Below are positions 1-6,926 of a stretch of 8,900 nucleotides of DNA, in pieces. How positions within the stretch are numbered: position 1 is the stretch's first letter; every line of letters begins with the position of its first letter. The stretch spans positions 1 to 8,900 of the forward strand of contig VGIX01000057.1 in the NCBI GenBank assembly GCA_016867725.1, read 5' to 3'. Made by a program: the position numbers and the translations under genes. The stretch comes from Candidatus Effluviviaceae Genus I sp. Its GTDB lineage: Bacteria; Joyebacterota; Joyebacteria; Joyebacterales; Joyebacteraceae. A model generated the notes under the pieces. That model had not been told where the DNA came from, did no database searches, and saw only the letters and a program-made list of their open reading frames with translations.

Positions 1-610
1 CATGGAGTACGTCGGCGTGGCGCGCGACCTGAGCCTGGCGTGCGGCGGAGGGACGATCGACATCGTCGGCAGCGTGCGGCTCACGCTCCACTACCCCGAG
101 TACGCCGCGGGCACGCTCGACCAGCGCGCGTTCGGCCTGTTCGAGTGGTATCCGGAGACGGCGCGCTGGCTGACCATCGGCGGGAACGCGCGGCCCGACG
201 GCAACGTCGTCGGCGCGGACGTGTCGCGGCTCGGCCGCTACGGGCTTTTCTTCTGGGACGACCTCGGCGGGGCCGGGCGCGGGCTGTCGGGCGTGCTCGT
301 CGAGCCGAACCCGTTCTCGCCCAACGGCGACGGGCTGTACGACGAGACGAGAGTGATCTTCACGCTCGGCCGCGCGGCGGACCACGTGAACATCGAGTTC
401 TACGACCTCTCCGGGCGCCTCGCGCGGCGGCTCGTCTTCCACGCGCCGGCCGACTACGTCGGCGGGACGCCGGTTGAGGTCATCTGGGACGGCACGGACG
501 AGACCGGGCGCGTCGTTCCCTACGGGCTCTACGTGATGCGCGTCGAGGCGAAGTTCAAGACCTCGCCGATCTTCGAGCGCGTGAACGCCGCCGTGGCGGT
601 GGTGAAGTAG
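1..610 (+). CDS. C-terminal part of a secreted/surface protein with FlgD-Ig-like (CHU_C-like) terminal domain, 5' partial
   Basis: The reading frame is open from the window edge to a TAG at 608-610. The ATG at position 2 is probably internal: there is no signal peptide and the sequence begins in mid-domain. The first ~85 visible residues are a beta-rich module with 'FEWYPETARWLTIGG' and a later 'LGRYGLFFWDD', a pattern common in modules that precede C-terminal anchoring domains. From about residue 97 comes 'VEPNPFSPNGDG', then 'FYDLSGRLARRL', then 'WDGTDETGRVVPYGLYVMRVEA'. This is the signature order of FlgD-Ig/CHU_C-like domains found at the C-terminus of secreted proteins in FCB-group bacteria. 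The domain call is good; the function of the whole protein cannot be seen because its N-terminal part is missing. It ends 8 nt before the PorV-like gene, so the two are probably co-transcribed. Confidence 0.8.
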   Translation, partial: MEYVGVARDLSLACGGGTIDIVGSVRLTLHYPEYAAGTLDQRAFGLFEWYPETARWLTIGGNARPDGNVVGADVSRLGRYGLFFWDDLGGAGRGLSGVLVEPNPFSPNGDGLYDETRVIFTLGRAADHVNIEFYDLSGRLARRLVFHAPADYVGGTPVEVIWDGTDETGRVVPYGLYVMRVEAKFKTSPIFERVNAAVAVVK

Positions 611-613
611 GAG
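609..613 (+). promoter_or_regulatory. Ribosome binding site AGGAG, fixes the start of the PorV-like gene
   Basis: AGGAG overlaps the stop codon of the upstream gene and sits 5 nt before the ATG at 619. An in-frame GTG at 613 would overlap this site and have no spacing, so the ATG is preferred. The overlap suggests translational coupling. Confidence 0.6.
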
Positions 614-618
614 TGTCC

Positions 619-1500
619 ATGCGCACGCTCACGCTTGCAGTCATCGCGGCCGCTCTGGCCTTCGCGCTCGCCGCGCCGGCCGCGGCCAACTTCGTCGAGG
701 TGGAGACCGGGGCGCGCGCCATGGGCATGGGCGGCGCGTTCGTCGCGGTGGCCGACGACGTCACCGCGCTCCACTGGAACCCCGCCGGGCTCTCGACGCT
801 CGACCGGATCCACGTGTTCGGGATGAGGACGAGCGTCTACGGCGTGGACGACCTCGTCGAGGACTCCGCGATCGCCGGGTGGGGGACCGGGCGGCGCGGG
901 TTTGCGCTCGGCTGGGCGCGCACCGGCGCGCAGGACCTCTACCACGAGGACACGATCGTCCTCGCGGCCGGGGCGGCCACGCCCGTTGACGGGCTCTCCG
1001 CCGGGCTGGCCGTGAAGCGGCTGTCGGTGGACGCGCCGGGATACGACTACTACAACGACCCGAACTTCAGCGCGGACGGCGACGCGGGACTCGCGGCGGA
1101 CGTCGGGTGCCTCTACCGCCGCGCGACCTGGAGCGCCGGCGCGGTCGTGCGCAACATCGGGGAGCCCGCGCTCCAGCTCATCTCGACGACCGAGGACCCC
1201 GACCCCGTCTACGCCGAGCTCCGCGTGGGCGGCACGTACCTCTTCCGCGAGGTCATGCTGATGAGCGCCGAGTGGCGCGTGCCGCGCGAGGCGCCGTCGT
1301 ACCACGAAGAGAAGTCGAGCGTGAACCTCGGGACGGAGATCTGGTTCTACGACGCCTTCGCGCTTCGGGCCGGCATGAACCGCGACAGGATCACGGCGGG
1401 CCTCGGCCTGAAGAGCACGAACCTCCACGTTGACGTCGCGCTCCTCTCAGAGAGGCGGATCGGGAGTCTCTACCGCCTCTCCGCGAGCTTCCTGTGGTAG
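619..1500 (+). CDS. PorV/PorQ-family outer-membrane beta-barrel protein
   Basis: The product is 293 aa. Residues 1-23 form a signal peptide (basic start, Ala/Leu-rich core, cleavage likely after Ala-Ala-Ala). Directly after it comes the family hallmark 'GARAMGMGGAFVAVADD' followed by 'HWNPAGL' at residues 52-58, which is typical of PorV/PorQ (UPF0164-like, FadL-related) barrels. The rest alternates polar and hydrophobic residues as expected for beta-strands and ends in 'SASFLW', an aromatic C-terminus suited to BAM-dependent insertion. In Bacteroidetes, PorV helps attach type IX cargo at the cell surface. In other FCB phyla the family is multicopy and its role is less clear. Its position right behind a protein with a FlgD-Ig-like C-terminal domain fits a cargo/partner relationship, which is inference. 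Family assignment is confident; type IX function is not established. Confidence 0.85.
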   Translation: MRTLTLAVIAAALAFALAAPAAANFVEVETGARAMGMGGAFVAVADDVTALHWNPAGLSTLDRIHVFGMRTSVYGVDDLVEDSAIAGWGTGRRGFALGWARTGAQDLYHEDTIVLAAGAATPVDGLSAGLAVKRLSVDAPGYDYYNDPNFSADGDAGLAADVGCLYRRATWSAGAVVRNIGEPALQLISTTEDPDPVYAELRVGGTYLFREVMLMSAEWRVPREAPSYHEEKSSVNLGTEIWFYDAFALRAGMNRDRITAGLGLKSTNLHVDVALLSERRIGSLYRLSASFLW

Positions 1501-1504
1501 GAGG
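1499..1504 (+). promoter_or_regulatory. Ribosome binding site AGGAGG, fixes the start of the 515-aa barrel gene
   Basis: A full AGGAGG overlaps the preceding TAG stop and lies 7 nt before the ATG at 1512. An in-frame GTG at 1494 lies upstream of this site and inside the previous gene, so it is unlikely to be the start. Confidence 0.65.
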
Positions 1505-1511
1505 ACCTGAC

Positions 1512-3059
1512 ATGCGGAGCGCCCTGGCGTTCCTGGTCGCCGTCTCGGTCCTCGCGCTCGCCCCCGGCGGGGCGGGCGCGGTGACGAGCCTCGAGGGCTA
1601 CTCCTCCTTCATGACCGAGCTCCGGAGCAGCGGAGGCGGCGACCCAAGCTGGCAGCTCGGCAACCCGGAGTTCGAGGCGGAGCTTCGGCTCAAGATGAGC
1701 CCGTGGAGGAACGTCTCGAGCTACCTCAAGTTCACGGGATGGTCGAGCCGCTGGGAGGAGCATCGGAAGGCCACGCAGTTCTTCTTCCGCGAGGCGCACC
1801 TGCAGTTCCGCGGCTCGAACGCCGAGGCGTACCTCTTCGGCGGGCAGAACCGGTTCTGGCTGAACGAGCCGCTCCTCGAGATCGTGAACCAGGACAACGT
1901 CAAGCAGGACGAATGGGGCCCGCGCGCGCAGGGCATCCGCGTGGACTTCTGGGACGTGAAGGGGTTCACCGGCGCGGCGTTCCTGAGCGAGAAGAGCGAC
2001 TACTTCGCCAGAGCCGTGAGCCAGCTCCCCTCGGGACAGCAGGACTACTACCCGGGCACGACGCCCGCCGACACGATCACGAGCAGCACCGACGACTTCC
2101 GGGCGTTCCGCCTGAACCGGAAGCTCGCCGGCGACCGCGTGCTCCTCGGCTCGACGTACGCGCGGAAGGACTACGTCCTCTACAGCGACGGCATCTTCCA
2201 CGGGCGCACGCAGGACTTCGACGAGGCCGTCGCGGTCGACGCCGAGCTCGCGCTCGGCGAGATCGTCCCCGCGCTGTCGCGGTTCGGCCGCGTGACGTGG
2301 GTGAGCGAGTACGGGAGGAACACGTCCGGCTGGCTGTGGGACCTCGAGACGCCGCGACCGCACGCGTTCAAGACCGAGGTGCGCGACGTGCGGACGGGCC
2401 CGCTGCGCTTCCTCGGCTCGTGGGAGTCGTACGGCCTCAACTTCTACTCGCCGGGGCTCGCGAGCTGGAGCCGGCAGGACATGAACGACCACACCCGGTA
2501 CTACCTCGAGGCGCACTACCGCGTCCCGACGAAGGCCATCAACCTCAAGGGTTGGACGTGGCGCGCCGAGCCCTCGCACCCCGAGCTCACGGACAAGCGC
2601 GAGCAGCGGGAGTGGGGGACCGAGGCGTACGTCGAGTTCGTCCACGGGTTCACGGGGAAGGCCGAGTACAAGGTCTACGAGAACAAGGACGGCGTCTGGC
2701 CGAACCTCCTCTGCGAGGTGACCGGCGAGAATCGCCTCGTGAAGCTCAGGACGCAGTTCCGCATCCGCGACATCGACAGCGACTACGAGCTCACCGCGTA
2801 CGCGTTCGAGGCCAATGTGAACCTGTCGGACGCGTGGAAGTTCTACGCGCGCGTGATGAACGTGGACGAGAAGACCGAATCCAGGCAGACCGCGTTCGCG
2901 CAGCTCCGCTACCTGGGCTGGCAGGGCGCGGAGTTCTTCGTCGAGTTCGGCAACCCGGACCAGAGCAACGACATGGTCAACGACGGCGACTTCGTCAGCC
3001 ACGACTCGGGCGCGACGACGGACAAGGTGTTCAAGGCGTTCGTGAGGATCTACTACTAG
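1512..3059 (+). CDS. Predicted outer-membrane beta-barrel (porin-like), function unknown
   Basis: The product is 515 aa and I do not recognise a named family. Residues 1-23 are a signal peptide with probable cleavage after 'GGAGA'. The mature part is rich in aromatic and charged residues in alternating patterns (for example 'YLKFTGWSSRW' and 'TQFFFREAHLQFRG', later 'AEYKVYENKDG' and 'KLRTQFRIRDIDSDYELTAYAFEANVN') and ends in 'FKAFVRIYY', an aromatic C-terminus. This looks like a 14-20-strand barrel, similar in size to carbohydrate or alginate-export-type porins. It starts 11 nt after the PorV-like gene and ends 22 nt before the CBM48-barrel gene, so co-expression is likely. A role as the oligosaccharide pore of the downstream sugar system is plausible but rests only on position, size and fold type. 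A structural or assembly role is the alternative. Confidence 0.7.
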   Translation: MRSALAFLVAVSVLALAPGGAGAVTSLEGYSSFMTELRSSGGGDPSWQLGNPEFEAELRLKMSPWRNVSSYLKFTGWSSRWEEHRKATQFFFREAHLQFRGSNAEAYLFGGQNRFWLNEPLLEIVNQDNVKQDEWGPRAQGIRVDFWDVKGFTGAAFLSEKSDYFARAVSQLPSGQQDYYPGTTPADTITSSTDDFRAFRLNRKLAGDRVLLGSTYARKDYVLYSDGIFHGRTQDFDEAVAVDAELALGEIVPALSRFGRVTWVSEYGRNTSGWLWDLETPRPHAFKTEVRDVRTGPLRFLGSWESYGLNFYSPGLASWSRQDMNDHTRYYLEAHYRVPTKAINLKGWTWRAEPSHPELTDKREQREWGTEAYVEFVHGFTGKAEYKVYENKDGVWPNLLCEVTGENRLVKLRTQFRIRDIDSDYELTAYAFEANVNLSDAWKFYARVMNVDEKTESRQTAFAQLRYLGWQGAEFFVEFGNPDQSNDMVNDGDFVSHDSGATTDKVFKAFVRIYY

Positions 3060-3081
3060 GGCCTCTCACGCGGAGACGAGC

Positions 3082-5133
3082 ATGACGGGACGCACACTGC
3101 CGCCGCTTCTGGCCGCCGCGCTCCTGCTGGCGGCGCAGGCCTCGCCCGCCGCGGTGAACGCGGTCGAGGGCGGGATCGAGTTCAGCTACGCCGACCCCTA
3201 CGCGGCGAGCGTGAGCCTGGCGGGCATCTTCAACAACTGGAGCACCAACGCGACGCCGCTCTCGCTGGGCGGGGACGGCGTGTGGCGGGTGGTGGTGCCG
3301 CTCGGGGCCGGGAAGCACGAGTACAAGTTCGTCGTGAACGGGACGCAGTGGGTCGCGGACCCGGACAACCCGAGGGTGGTGGGGGCGTACGGCAACTCGG
3401 AGGTCGAGGTGACCGCCGACGGCGGCGTGAGCGCGGCAGGCGCCGCCTCGGCCATCTCGAACACGCCGCTCTCGGCGCGCGTGAACCTCAGCGGCTGGTA
3501 CCGCGGCAGCTACGACACGCAGTCGGACACCCCGAGCGATCCGCGGTGGCGGCTCGACCGGCCGGCGCACGAGCTCTATCTCAAGGTGATCCCGACGGTC
3601 ACCCCGCAGGTGAAGGGCGAGGCGACGCTCCGGTTCGACACGGCCGTGGGCGACATCAAGAAGGTCTCGGCCGACTTCTACAGCGGCCACGCGACGCTCG
3701 AGGGCGGGCCGTTCACGGTCGTCGGGTTCTACAACGAGGAGCGGGTGCAGTTCGACGATCCGCTCGAGCTGGTCGGGCACATCAACCTGCCGGGGACCAT
3801 CGCCGAGGAGCACATCCCCTTCGGCCGCGGAGCGCAGGGCGTCACCGTCACGGCCGACGTCGGCCCGACCGCGCTCACCGCCGTCTACGCCAACCGCTAC
3901 GACTACGACGTCTGGAACAAGCCCACGATCTTCGACAACACCGACACCGACCTCCTCGCCGCGCGCCTGACGAGCCGGCCGCTTGGGGCCTTCAGGCTCG
4001 GCGCGACATACGCGTCGCACCGCGACGGCTGGTGGATGAGCTGGCAGGGAGGCAACGAGGACCCGTTCCTCGACGCGTACATCGACTCGACCGGATCGGC
4101 GAGCGACTGGTTCGAGTACGCGCGGACCGAGCAGTGGATCGCCGGCGACGCGAGCTGGAAGGGCATGTCCGACATGCTCGAGCTCGCCGCCGCGTACGGC
4201 CGCTACAGCTACGCAGGCCGCTGGGACATGGGCAACAGGGAGAGCGTCCAGGGCGACGACCTCGGCAACGGCGCGATCGACGTGCCCACGGGCGACATGA
4301 AGGGCTCGTACCTGAAGGGCATCGCGTCGGCGAACCTCGCGGAGCTCGTGCGCGCGCGGCTCTCGGTGGAGCGGCAGGCCGTGGACGGCATGAAGGCCGG
4401 CGAGGAGTACATCGCCTACGGCGCGCCGGCGTGGGCGGGAAGCCCGGTCCGCCAGCTCACCGAGGTGCGGTACGCGGGGTCGCCGCTCGTCGTGGGCGTG
4501 TACGGGCCCGCGCCGGAGCGCGACGACACGTTCGTCGAGACCGACGTCAACGTGACGCTCGGCATCTTCGGGCTCGGCCTCGAGTTCGACCGGAGCTCGT
4601 ACGCGTGGGAGTATCCCGAGAGTCTTGCGACCATCGGCGGCCGCGGCTGGGAGGGGACGGCGAACAGGTTCGCGCTCCTGGGGCGCGCCGACGTCATGGC
4701 CGACGATCTCTGGTTCGAGCTCGCGTACCAGTCGCTCACGCACGACTTCGACGACGGGCTGTGGATGCCGTACGACACGGGCGAGCTCATCGGGCGCGCG
4801 GGCTTCACCTTCCGCCCCGACTGGAGCGTCGTGACGGATCTCCGGCGCGTGACCTACAGGGACGTGCCGTCCGGCGAGGGGACCACGGACCAGTCGTTCG
4901 TGAACCCGTACCTCGCTGTCGTCTGGAGCCCGCGCAGGAACGTCGAGGTTCGGCTCGGGTACGGCGTCAACCCGACGGGTTACGCCGACTCGCCCGTCGA
5001 GGGCCGCGGGAACGGTCGCGAGCGGTGGCGCTCGCAGTACCTGTGGGACCACAGCGGCGCCGACGAGGTCGGCGCGGAGCGCGCCCTCGAGGACGCGCGG
5101 GTGATCGGCCTCATGGCCGTGATCGCATTCTGA
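3082..5133 (+). CDS. Outer-membrane protein with N-terminal CBM48 (glycogen-binding) domain fused to a predicted beta-barrel
   Basis: The product is 683 aa. GGAG at 3072-3075 lies 6 nt before the ATG. Residues 1-24 are a signal peptide. Residues ~28-112 match the CBM48/AMPK-beta glycogen-binding fold: 'AGIFNNW' (W53), 'HEYKFVVNG' (K82), 'QWVADPDNP' (W90) and 'GNSEVEV' (N105). These align with the four main sugar-contacting positions of the AMPK beta domain (W100, K126, W133, N150 in rat beta1). After a short Ala/Ser-rich linker, residues ~130-683 are a long series of amphipathic beta-strands with many Tyr and Trp, ending 'IGLMAVIAF' with a terminal Phe. This supports an outer-membrane barrel. 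I infer that the domain binds alpha-1,4-glucan and tethers the polymer at the membrane. Whether it faces the outside or the periplasm cannot be told from sequence. No catalytic domain is visible. CBM48 is normally attached to amylase-family enzymes, so this fusion is unusual. Confidence 0.8.
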   Translation: MTGRTLPPLLAAALLLAAQASPAAVNAVEGGIEFSYADPYAASVSLAGIFNNWSTNATPLSLGGDGVWRVVVPLGAGKHEYKFVVNGTQWVADPDNPRVVGAYGNSEVEVTADGGVSAAGAASAISNTPLSARVNLSGWYRGSYDTQSDTPSDPRWRLDRPAHELYLKVIPTVTPQVKGEATLRFDTAVGDIKKVSADFYSGHATLEGGPFTVVGFYNEERVQFDDPLELVGHINLPGTIAEEHIPFGRGAQGVTVTADVGPTALTAVYANRYDYDVWNKPTIFDNTDTDLLAARLTSRPLGAFRLGATYASHRDGWWMSWQGGNEDPFLDAYIDSTGSASDWFEYARTEQWIAGDASWKGMSDMLELAAAYGRYSYAGRWDMGNRESVQGDDLGNGAIDVPTGDMKGSYLKGIASANLAELVRARLSVERQAVDGMKAGEEYIAYGAPAWAGSPVRQLTEVRYAGSPLVVGVYGPAPERDDTFVETDVNVTLGIFGLGLEFDRSSYAWEYPESLATIGGRGWEGTANRFALLGRADVMADDLWFELAYQSLTHDFDDGLWMPYDTGELIGRAGFTFRPDWSVVTDLRRVTYRDVPSGEGTTDQSFVNPYLAVVWSPRRNVEVRLGYGVNPTGYADSPVEGRGNGRERWRSQYLWDHSGADEVGAERALEDARVIGLMAVIAF

Positions 5134-5150
5134 CAGGGGAGGCGGACACG

Positions 5151-5933
5151 ATGCGACACTTCCGGCGGACAGGACGAACGGCCGCGCTCCGCGCGGGCGC
5201 GCTCGCCGTGGGCGCCCTCGCCGCCGTCGTCGGCCTCTCGTCGTGCGCGGGCGTGCTGAGCGCGATCGAGGACAGGCTTCCGCCGCCGCACGAGGTCAAG
5301 GACGGGATGCTCTTCAGCTACTACTCGCCGTCGGCGCGGCAGGTCACGCTGGCCGGCAACTTCAACAACTGGGGCGGGACGCAGGGGGGCGGGCGGTACG
5401 ACCCGAGCATCGACCCCATGAGCGACCCGGACGGTGACGGCGTCTGGACCATCGCCGTGCCGCTGCCGCCGGGGCGCTACCAGTACAAGTTCGTCATCGA
5501 CGGCGGCGTCCGATGGGAGCAGGACCCGAACAACCCCGACAAGGCCACCGAGGGCGGGTTCGAGAACTCGCTCATCGTCGTATCGCCGGGCGTGCGGTAC
5601 GCCGCCGAGGTTGTCACGGGGACTGGCGTGACGAGGGAGGCGACGCGGGTCGTCGAGCAGCCCGCGGACGCCGCGGCGGTCCCGGTCACCTTCGAGCTCG
5701 CCGCCCCCGACGCGCGCGAGGTGTCCGTCGCGGGGACCTTCAACGCGTGGGACCCGCTGGCGAACCCGCTCGCGAAGGGCGAGGGCGGCGTGTTCCGCGC
5801 GACCCTCGACATCCGGCCGGGGAGCCACGAGTACAAGTTCGTCGTTGACGGCACCTGGGTGGAGGACCCCGCGAACCCCGAGACCGTCCCGGATCCCTAC
5901 GGCGGGAAGAACTCCGTCCTGACCGTGAAGTGA
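5151..5933 (+). CDS. Lipoprotein with two tandem CBM48-type glycogen-binding domains
   Basis: The product is 260 aa. AGGGGAGG at 5135-5142 is 8 nt before the ATG. A basic N-terminus and hydrophobic stretch lead to lipobox L29-S-S-C32, so the mature protein should be lipidated at Cys32. Domain 1 (~residues 50-144) has 'AGNFNNW' (W74), 'YQYKFVIDG' (K113), 'VRWEQDPNNP' (W122) and 'ENSLIVV' (N139). Domain 2 (~178-260) has 'AGTFNAW' (W200), 'HEYKFVVDG' (K229), 'TWVEDPANP' (W236) and 'KNSVLTV' (N254). Both keep all four glucan-contacting positions known from AMPK beta. Domain 1 has an extra Gly/Asp-rich loop (residues 75-97) ending in a DxDxDG motif. A 30-residue Thr/Val/Ala linker joins them. With no enzyme domain, it is best read as a glucan-binding protein, comparable in role (not homology) to SusE/SusF. 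It lies between the CBM48 barrel and the permeases. Confidence 0.85.
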   Translation: MRHFRRTGRTAALRAGALAVGALAAVVGLSSCAGVLSAIEDRLPPPHEVKDGMLFSYYSPSARQVTLAGNFNNWGGTQGGGRYDPSIDPMSDPDGDGVWTIAVPLPPGRYQYKFVIDGGVRWEQDPNNPDKATEGGFENSLIVVSPGVRYAAEVVTGTGVTREATRVVEQPADAAAVPVTFELAAPDAREVSVAGTFNAWDPLANPLAKGEGGVFRATLDIRPGSHEYKFVVDGTWVEDPANPETVPDPYGGKNSVLTVK

Positions 5934-5941
5934 GCGGCGCG

Positions 5942-6856
5942 ATGACGACGCAGGCGAGAGACAACCTCACCGCCTACGCGTTCCTCGCGCCGTTCCTCGT
6001 CATCTTCGCGGTCTTCCTTGCGTACCCCGTCTTCTACTCGATCTTCCTCGCGGTGCACGAGCCGCCGGCGGACTCGTTCGACGTGTTCTCGAACCTGCGG
6101 TTCGTCGGGCTGGCCAACTTCGCGCGGCTCCTCCAGGACACGCGGTTCTGGTGGTCCGTCCTCATGACCCTCTACTACGCCGCGCTCATCGTGCCGAGCG
6201 GCATCGCGGCATCGCTCGCGCTGGCGCTCCTCCTCAACAACCGGCTTAGGGCCGTGAAGGCGTACCGGAGCGCGTTCTTCATGCCCTACGTGCTCGACAT
6301 GCTCGTCGTGGGCATCGTCTGGACGCTCATCTACAGCCCGCACGTGGGCATCGTCGTGCGCATCCTCAAGGCGGCGGGCGTGACCGCGTTCGCGGAGCGC
6401 GGGTTTCTCGGCACGCCCGGGACCGCGATGCCGGCGGTGGTGCTCGCCAACGTGCTCAAGGGCGCGGGGTTCGGGATGATCCTCTACCTCTCGGCCATCC
6501 AGAACATCCCGGCGTCCCTCTACGAGGCCGCGGCGATCGACGGGGCGAGCGGCTGGCAGCGCTTCCGGCGCATCACGCTGCCGCTCCTGAGGCCCATCAC
6601 GCTCTTCATGGTCGTCGTCGGGACCATCTCCGCGCTCAACGCGTTCGTGGACGTGTACGCGATGACGAGCGGCGGGCCGAACGTGGACGTGGGCGGGCGC
6701 GCGCTCGGCGTGACGTGGGTGACGGGGTACTACGTGTTCGACACGTTCTACACGCAGTGGCGGCTGGGGTACGCGGCGGCGATGTCGTACGTGCTGCTCG
6801 CGCTCGCGATCGTCATCTCGCTCGCGAACCGGCGGTTCCTGCGCTCCGAGGCGTGA
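5942..6856 (+). CDS. ABC sugar transporter permease, MalF/UgpA type
   Basis: The product is 304 aa with about six membrane segments (~11-38, 72-98, 110-131, 163-185, 217-239, 275-295). It belongs to the binding-protein-dependent transport inner-membrane family (BPD_transp_1) of carbohydrate importers. The cytoplasmic EAA loop that docks the ATPase is clear at residues 195-215: 'EAAAIDGASGWQRFRRITLP'. 'SGGPN' and the late 'GYAAAMSYVL' are also typical of the MalF side of the pair. I chose the ATG at 5942, with a weak GTGAG at 5930-5934. An in-frame GTG at 5930 would overlap the previous stop (GTGA) and is a possible coupled start adding four residues. It lacks the large periplasmic P2 loop of E. 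coli MalF, as most family members do. Substrate is inferred from the neighbouring CBM48 proteins to be maltodextrin-like; sequence alone supports only 'sugar'. Confidence 0.92.
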   Translation: MTTQARDNLTAYAFLAPFLVIFAVFLAYPVFYSIFLAVHEPPADSFDVFSNLRFVGLANFARLLQDTRFWWSVLMTLYYAALIVPSGIAASLALALLLNNRLRAVKAYRSAFFMPYVLDMLVVGIVWTLIYSPHVGIVVRILKAAGVTAFAERGFLGTPGTAMPAVVLANVLKGAGFGMILYLSAIQNIPASLYEAAAIDGASGWQRFRRITLPLLRPITLFMVVVGTISALNAFVDVYAMTSGGPNVDVGGRALGVTWVTGYYVFDTFYTQWRLGYAAAMSYVLLALAIVISLANRRFLRSEA

Positions 6857-6926
6857 GGCGGGGCGGCCGGCGGATCGCACCGCGGGGAGTCCCCTGAGCG
6901 GACGCCGGTCGACGAAGAGGACGGCG

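Noticed and set aside
1703-3085. 460-codon + strand frame inside the 515-aa barrel gene
   Set aside because: Arg-rich shadow translation without domains or a credible start. The barrel frame has a signal peptide, RBS and beta-strand pattern.
3163-3417. Reading the CBM48 domain as evidence for an amylase or branching enzyme
   Set aside because: No GH13 catalytic barrel motifs follow in this gene or in the neighbouring lipoprotein. What follows is a membrane beta-barrel pattern or a second CBM48.
3282-5150. Open + strand frame overlapping the CBM48-barrel gene and continuing into the lipoprotein gene
   Set aside because: Before 5151 the translation is Arg/Gly/His-rich shadow sequence. Only from the ATG at 5151, with an RBS, signal peptide and lipobox, does it read as a real protein, so this is not an 883-residue fusion.
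6881-6895. GGGG-AGT-CCCC inverted repeat in the gap between the two permease genes
   Set aside because: Four pairs with no U-tract is too short for a terminator and is expected by chance in such GC-rich sequence. The gene pair is almost certainly co-transcribed.
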